A DNA stretch of 64,000 bases from Adineta ricciae (lineage: Eukaryota > Rotifera > Eurotatoria > Adinetida > Adinetidae): NCBI GenBank assembly GCA_905250025.1, contig CAJNOJ010000026.1:588557-652556 (forward strand), written 5' to 3'. The translations under genes and the position numbers were made by a program. The notes below the pieces were generated by a model, which was not told where the DNA came from, made no database searches, and saw nothing but the letters and a program-made list of their open reading frames with translations. How positions within the stretch are numbered: position 1 is the stretch's first letter; each line of letters starts with the position of its first letter. Of the stretch, positions 61,601 through 64,000 are shown piece by piece.

Positions 61601-62989
61601 TGTGATTCTGAAATACAAATATCAAAGTTTTATTTTCGAAAGGTAAAATCAGGAGATGACTTTACCGGCGGAAGGTTCGATGCGTATTCAATTAATTGAA
61701 TGACAATATCTTTCTGTTCGATCATAAACTGAGCAATTGTACGGATGGTACAGCTATTTAATGGATCATTTCCATTCGTTGAAAGATGTTTAAGAAGAAT
61801 GTTCAAAGTTTGATTGACAAACAGCGATTCAATACCAAATGTTCTTTAAAGATAAACAAAAACTCGTCAATAGAGTACTAATAAAACTCACTAATGGCCC
61901 TACCGAAAAATCTCGATGACATAATAACATGCTGATTCATAAGATTCAATCTGTTTGAATTTGATAGTTTCTATCAAATACATTAACATTGAAAGAAGAT
62001 TCGGTTTCTCATCGTTAGTCTGCTTCCACCAGACTTCATTTTCCATTTGTTTAAATAACTGCGGCATTGTATCCTGCTCAAACAATGTAAATAACAAACA
62101 ATCGATTGGTGATAGAAATTTACTTTAGTCCAATATTTATTGTGTACCATGTCTTCTGATGGCAGTCCGTTTTGACCCTAAATTGATCCGTAGTGAAAAT
62201 TTTGAGGTTGACACGGAAAATTTACTTTCTGAGATGTTGCAAATATTCCTAAAAATAAAGAATTGTTTCAAGAAAAGTGATGAACAATAGACTATCAAAC
62301 CTCTTAGTTTCTTTTTATCAGTTGATTTTGACTTTGAAGCTTTCTCACGGCGGTCGTCATCATTGTTTGGGACATCGGAATCGTCCGCATTCACCTTTGG
62401 GAAGAAAATGATATTCAACAATCGTCAATACTTCCTTCCTACTTGAAGATTTTTTAGAATATCCTAAAACGGGATACTTTATTCAATTGAATTATTAAGT
62501 AACAAACTTATACCAATCGCAATCGAAAAACTTCCACTTCCACCGGTTGAATTTCTTTTCTTTTGAGCTCAGCACGAAAACTTGAATTTGGTATAGAAGC
62601 TAAATATAATCAATAAACTCTGATAGGAAAAACAATCGAGAAAATTACCATCAGGTGCAATCACAAAGCTTTTCTTTCTTTGTAGAATATTACCGATCTT
62701 TAAGTGTTCTTTATTTCGTTTGTAGAAACTTGAATGTCGAGCGGGAAGTGAATCTATTCAAGATGAGAAAAAAGGCACAAGGGTAAAGAGTTTATCCAAC
62801 TCTGAGTGAAACCTGATAGAATATTTTCCTCATTTTGTTGTCGAATCTTTGCTGATCCATTGCATGTCCTAAGTAAATCGCAAATGAGTTGATTGGCCTT
62901 CTTAGAGCTGTATTTTACCTGCCACTACTAGTTTGTCGTTTTCTTCGAGATGGAGAACGCAATGGTGAAGAGATCTTGGCATGGATCAT
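58670..62989 (-). CDS. Unidentified large protein with HEAT/ARM-like helices
   Basis: I do not recognise this gene with certainty. About 19 exons splice in frame from ATG 62989 (MIHAKISSPLRSPSRRKRQT) to a TAA at 58670, giving roughly 1,000 residues. The basic Ser-rich start is followed by a helical, HEAT/armadillo-like middle: DTMPQLFKQMENEVWWKQ, PNLLSMLMYLIETIKFKQ, CTIRTIAQFMIEQKDIVIQL, NHTLRQDVINAIKFITDISS, LPITVDYVLDAIITKLSDAT, LILLLANPEADYRLIAATNL, ILVRTECCDSLKILTGISSD. The C-terminal third is disordered and then conserved-looking (FLPSIRPTKMISYREYPRQL). A relation to HEATR4-type proteins is only a guess. The last exon boundary (after YMHFM) is the least certain part. Confidence 0.6.
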
Positions 62990-64000
62990 TTTCTTTTCGA
63001 AACTATATACGAATGAATGGCATTGATGCAGCCTTCAGAATTTGTTAATACGATTTTAATCAATTATACGTTTTCTTCCTCTGTTGTCTACAGATAGAAT
63101 TGATCAAGTAATAATATAAACAAAACCATAAATGTGCAAAAATAGTCTAAATACAAGGTGAACATGCTGTTAGTTTATTTCTGCACTAAGCGTATGAATT
63201 TCATTTCTATTCCAATCAATTGAGCAAGCGACATTCAGTCTAATAGACCATAGCTGTATGAGGCTAATTAGAACGAATTTATGGTGTTCGTTTCTGTGTG
63301 TTGGATAAGATCGAACGAACAAAGAGAGTTATATGAAGCTTCTCAAGATTTTGATTATGTATAAATCTTTATGAATTGAAATTCAATGAGATCCTTTTCG
63401 AATGTTGAAGAATAGGAAGGTCGGAGAAGAAAATTTCGACCTAGAAAAAGAATATTCAACACTCCCTCGTATTCTTCGATGAAATTGTTAATATCGATTC
63501 TGAATTAATTGAAACAAATTTAAGGACATTGTTCTTTCTTTTTTTTCTCTCTGCATTAAACACAAAATGTTAATCTTCTTCATCACTAATTATCATTGAT
63601 GTTCAAAAAAAAAAACGAATCTTCTCGTTGCTTATCAAAGAACATGTTTGAAAGAAGATTAATTGATTGATTACAAATCTTCTATGCAAAGTTCACTAAC
63701 TTTCACACGTGCAATTCATTTCAAACGCAGGTAGGGTTGATCTTTTTTAATGAACGACAACAGAAACAATCGCTCTATCCCATCTCACACATACACATCA
63801 AAGTAAAGAAGAATCTATCTAATCAAGTTAAACATCGACACATACATGCAATACTTTTCTGCATATTGAGTATGTCACACACACACACACATGTACATAT
63901 AGTGAAGTGGCAGCAAAAGTGAGCGGCATCGGCTGCTGTTCATGTTCAATCAAACACCTCATCATGATGAGTGATACAGTAGTCTTATTGTTGTCAAGAA
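62990..64000. other. Intergenic end of window
   Basis: No gene was recognised in the last kilobase. It contains AT-rich sequence, a run of A at about 63607-63616 and a CA microsatellite at about 63876-63891. Confidence 0.45.
63876..63891. repeat. (CA)n microsatellite
   Basis: About eight CA units near the right edge of the window. Confidence 0.75.

Noticed and set aside
1..64000. tRNA genes, rRNA, CRISPR arrays and transposable elements
   Set aside because: I scanned by eye for B-box-like GGTTCGAATCC patterns, regular direct repeats and transposase or reverse-transcriptase motifs, and found none that I could support; a covariance-model search would be decisive for tRNAs.

Overview
The window is nuclear DNA of a small-genome invertebrate animal. 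The base composition is AT-rich, genes are close together, and most introns are only about 50-60 nt with plain GT...AG ends. The gene set is metazoan: an even-skipped/Evx homeobox gene, tropomyosin, a two-pore channel, a large lipid transfer protein with a VWD domain, H-type ferritin, SMARCD, PCM1, DEK and others. Intron size, codon use and the frequent splice-acceptor-like tract just before start codons (as expected for spliced-leader trans-splicing) would fit a rotifer, perhaps bdelloid. That assignment is inference. No transposon, tRNA, rRNA or CRISPR array was recognised.

Layout. 1-0.9 kb (-): 5' part of a BRD7/BRD9-type bromodomain gene. 2.7-4.7 kb (+): even-skipped, with a probable second first exon. 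5.5-7.4 kb (-): tropomyosin followed by SRP9. 9.1-10.9 kb (+): a CUB/trypsin-type secreted protease, tail-to-tail with the next cluster. 10.9-19.6 kb (-): five tightly packed genes in the order RABAC1-like, hexokinase, an unknown Gly/Ser-rich protein, a B4GAT1-like glucuronyltransferase and a two-pore channel. 20.7-23.9 kb (+): a MOSPD-type membrane protein and ferritin, which has a recognisable iron-responsive element. 26.6-30.4 kb (+): SMARCD/BAF60 then ZC3H3. 32.3-38.6 kb (+): an unknown basic protein, MRM2 and PCM1. 40.0-50.5 kb (+): a lipoprotein of about 3,000 residues in about 25 exons. 51.0-54.4 kb (-): an SLC35-type transporter and an RNF34/RFFL-type RING protein. 55.1-57.8 kb (+): DEK and an RBR E3 ligase with a C-terminal hydrophobic region. 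57.9-63.0 kb (-): acyl-CoA-binding protein and an unidentified protein of roughly 1,000 residues with a helical, HEAT-like middle.

Themes. Two SWI/SNF subunits (BRD7/9-type and SMARCD) lie in the window but are not neighbours. Several same-strand pairs are only about 40-260 bp apart, and the downstream ATG sits directly after a pyrimidine-rich AG; this looks like polycistronic transcription resolved by trans-splicing.

The strongest unusual signal is in tropomyosin. Two consecutive exons of identical length (70 nt), identical phase and related sequence occupy the place of vertebrate exon 8. Including both, or neither, breaks the reading frame. This is the pattern of mutually exclusive exons at a position that is constitutive in vertebrate tropomyosins.
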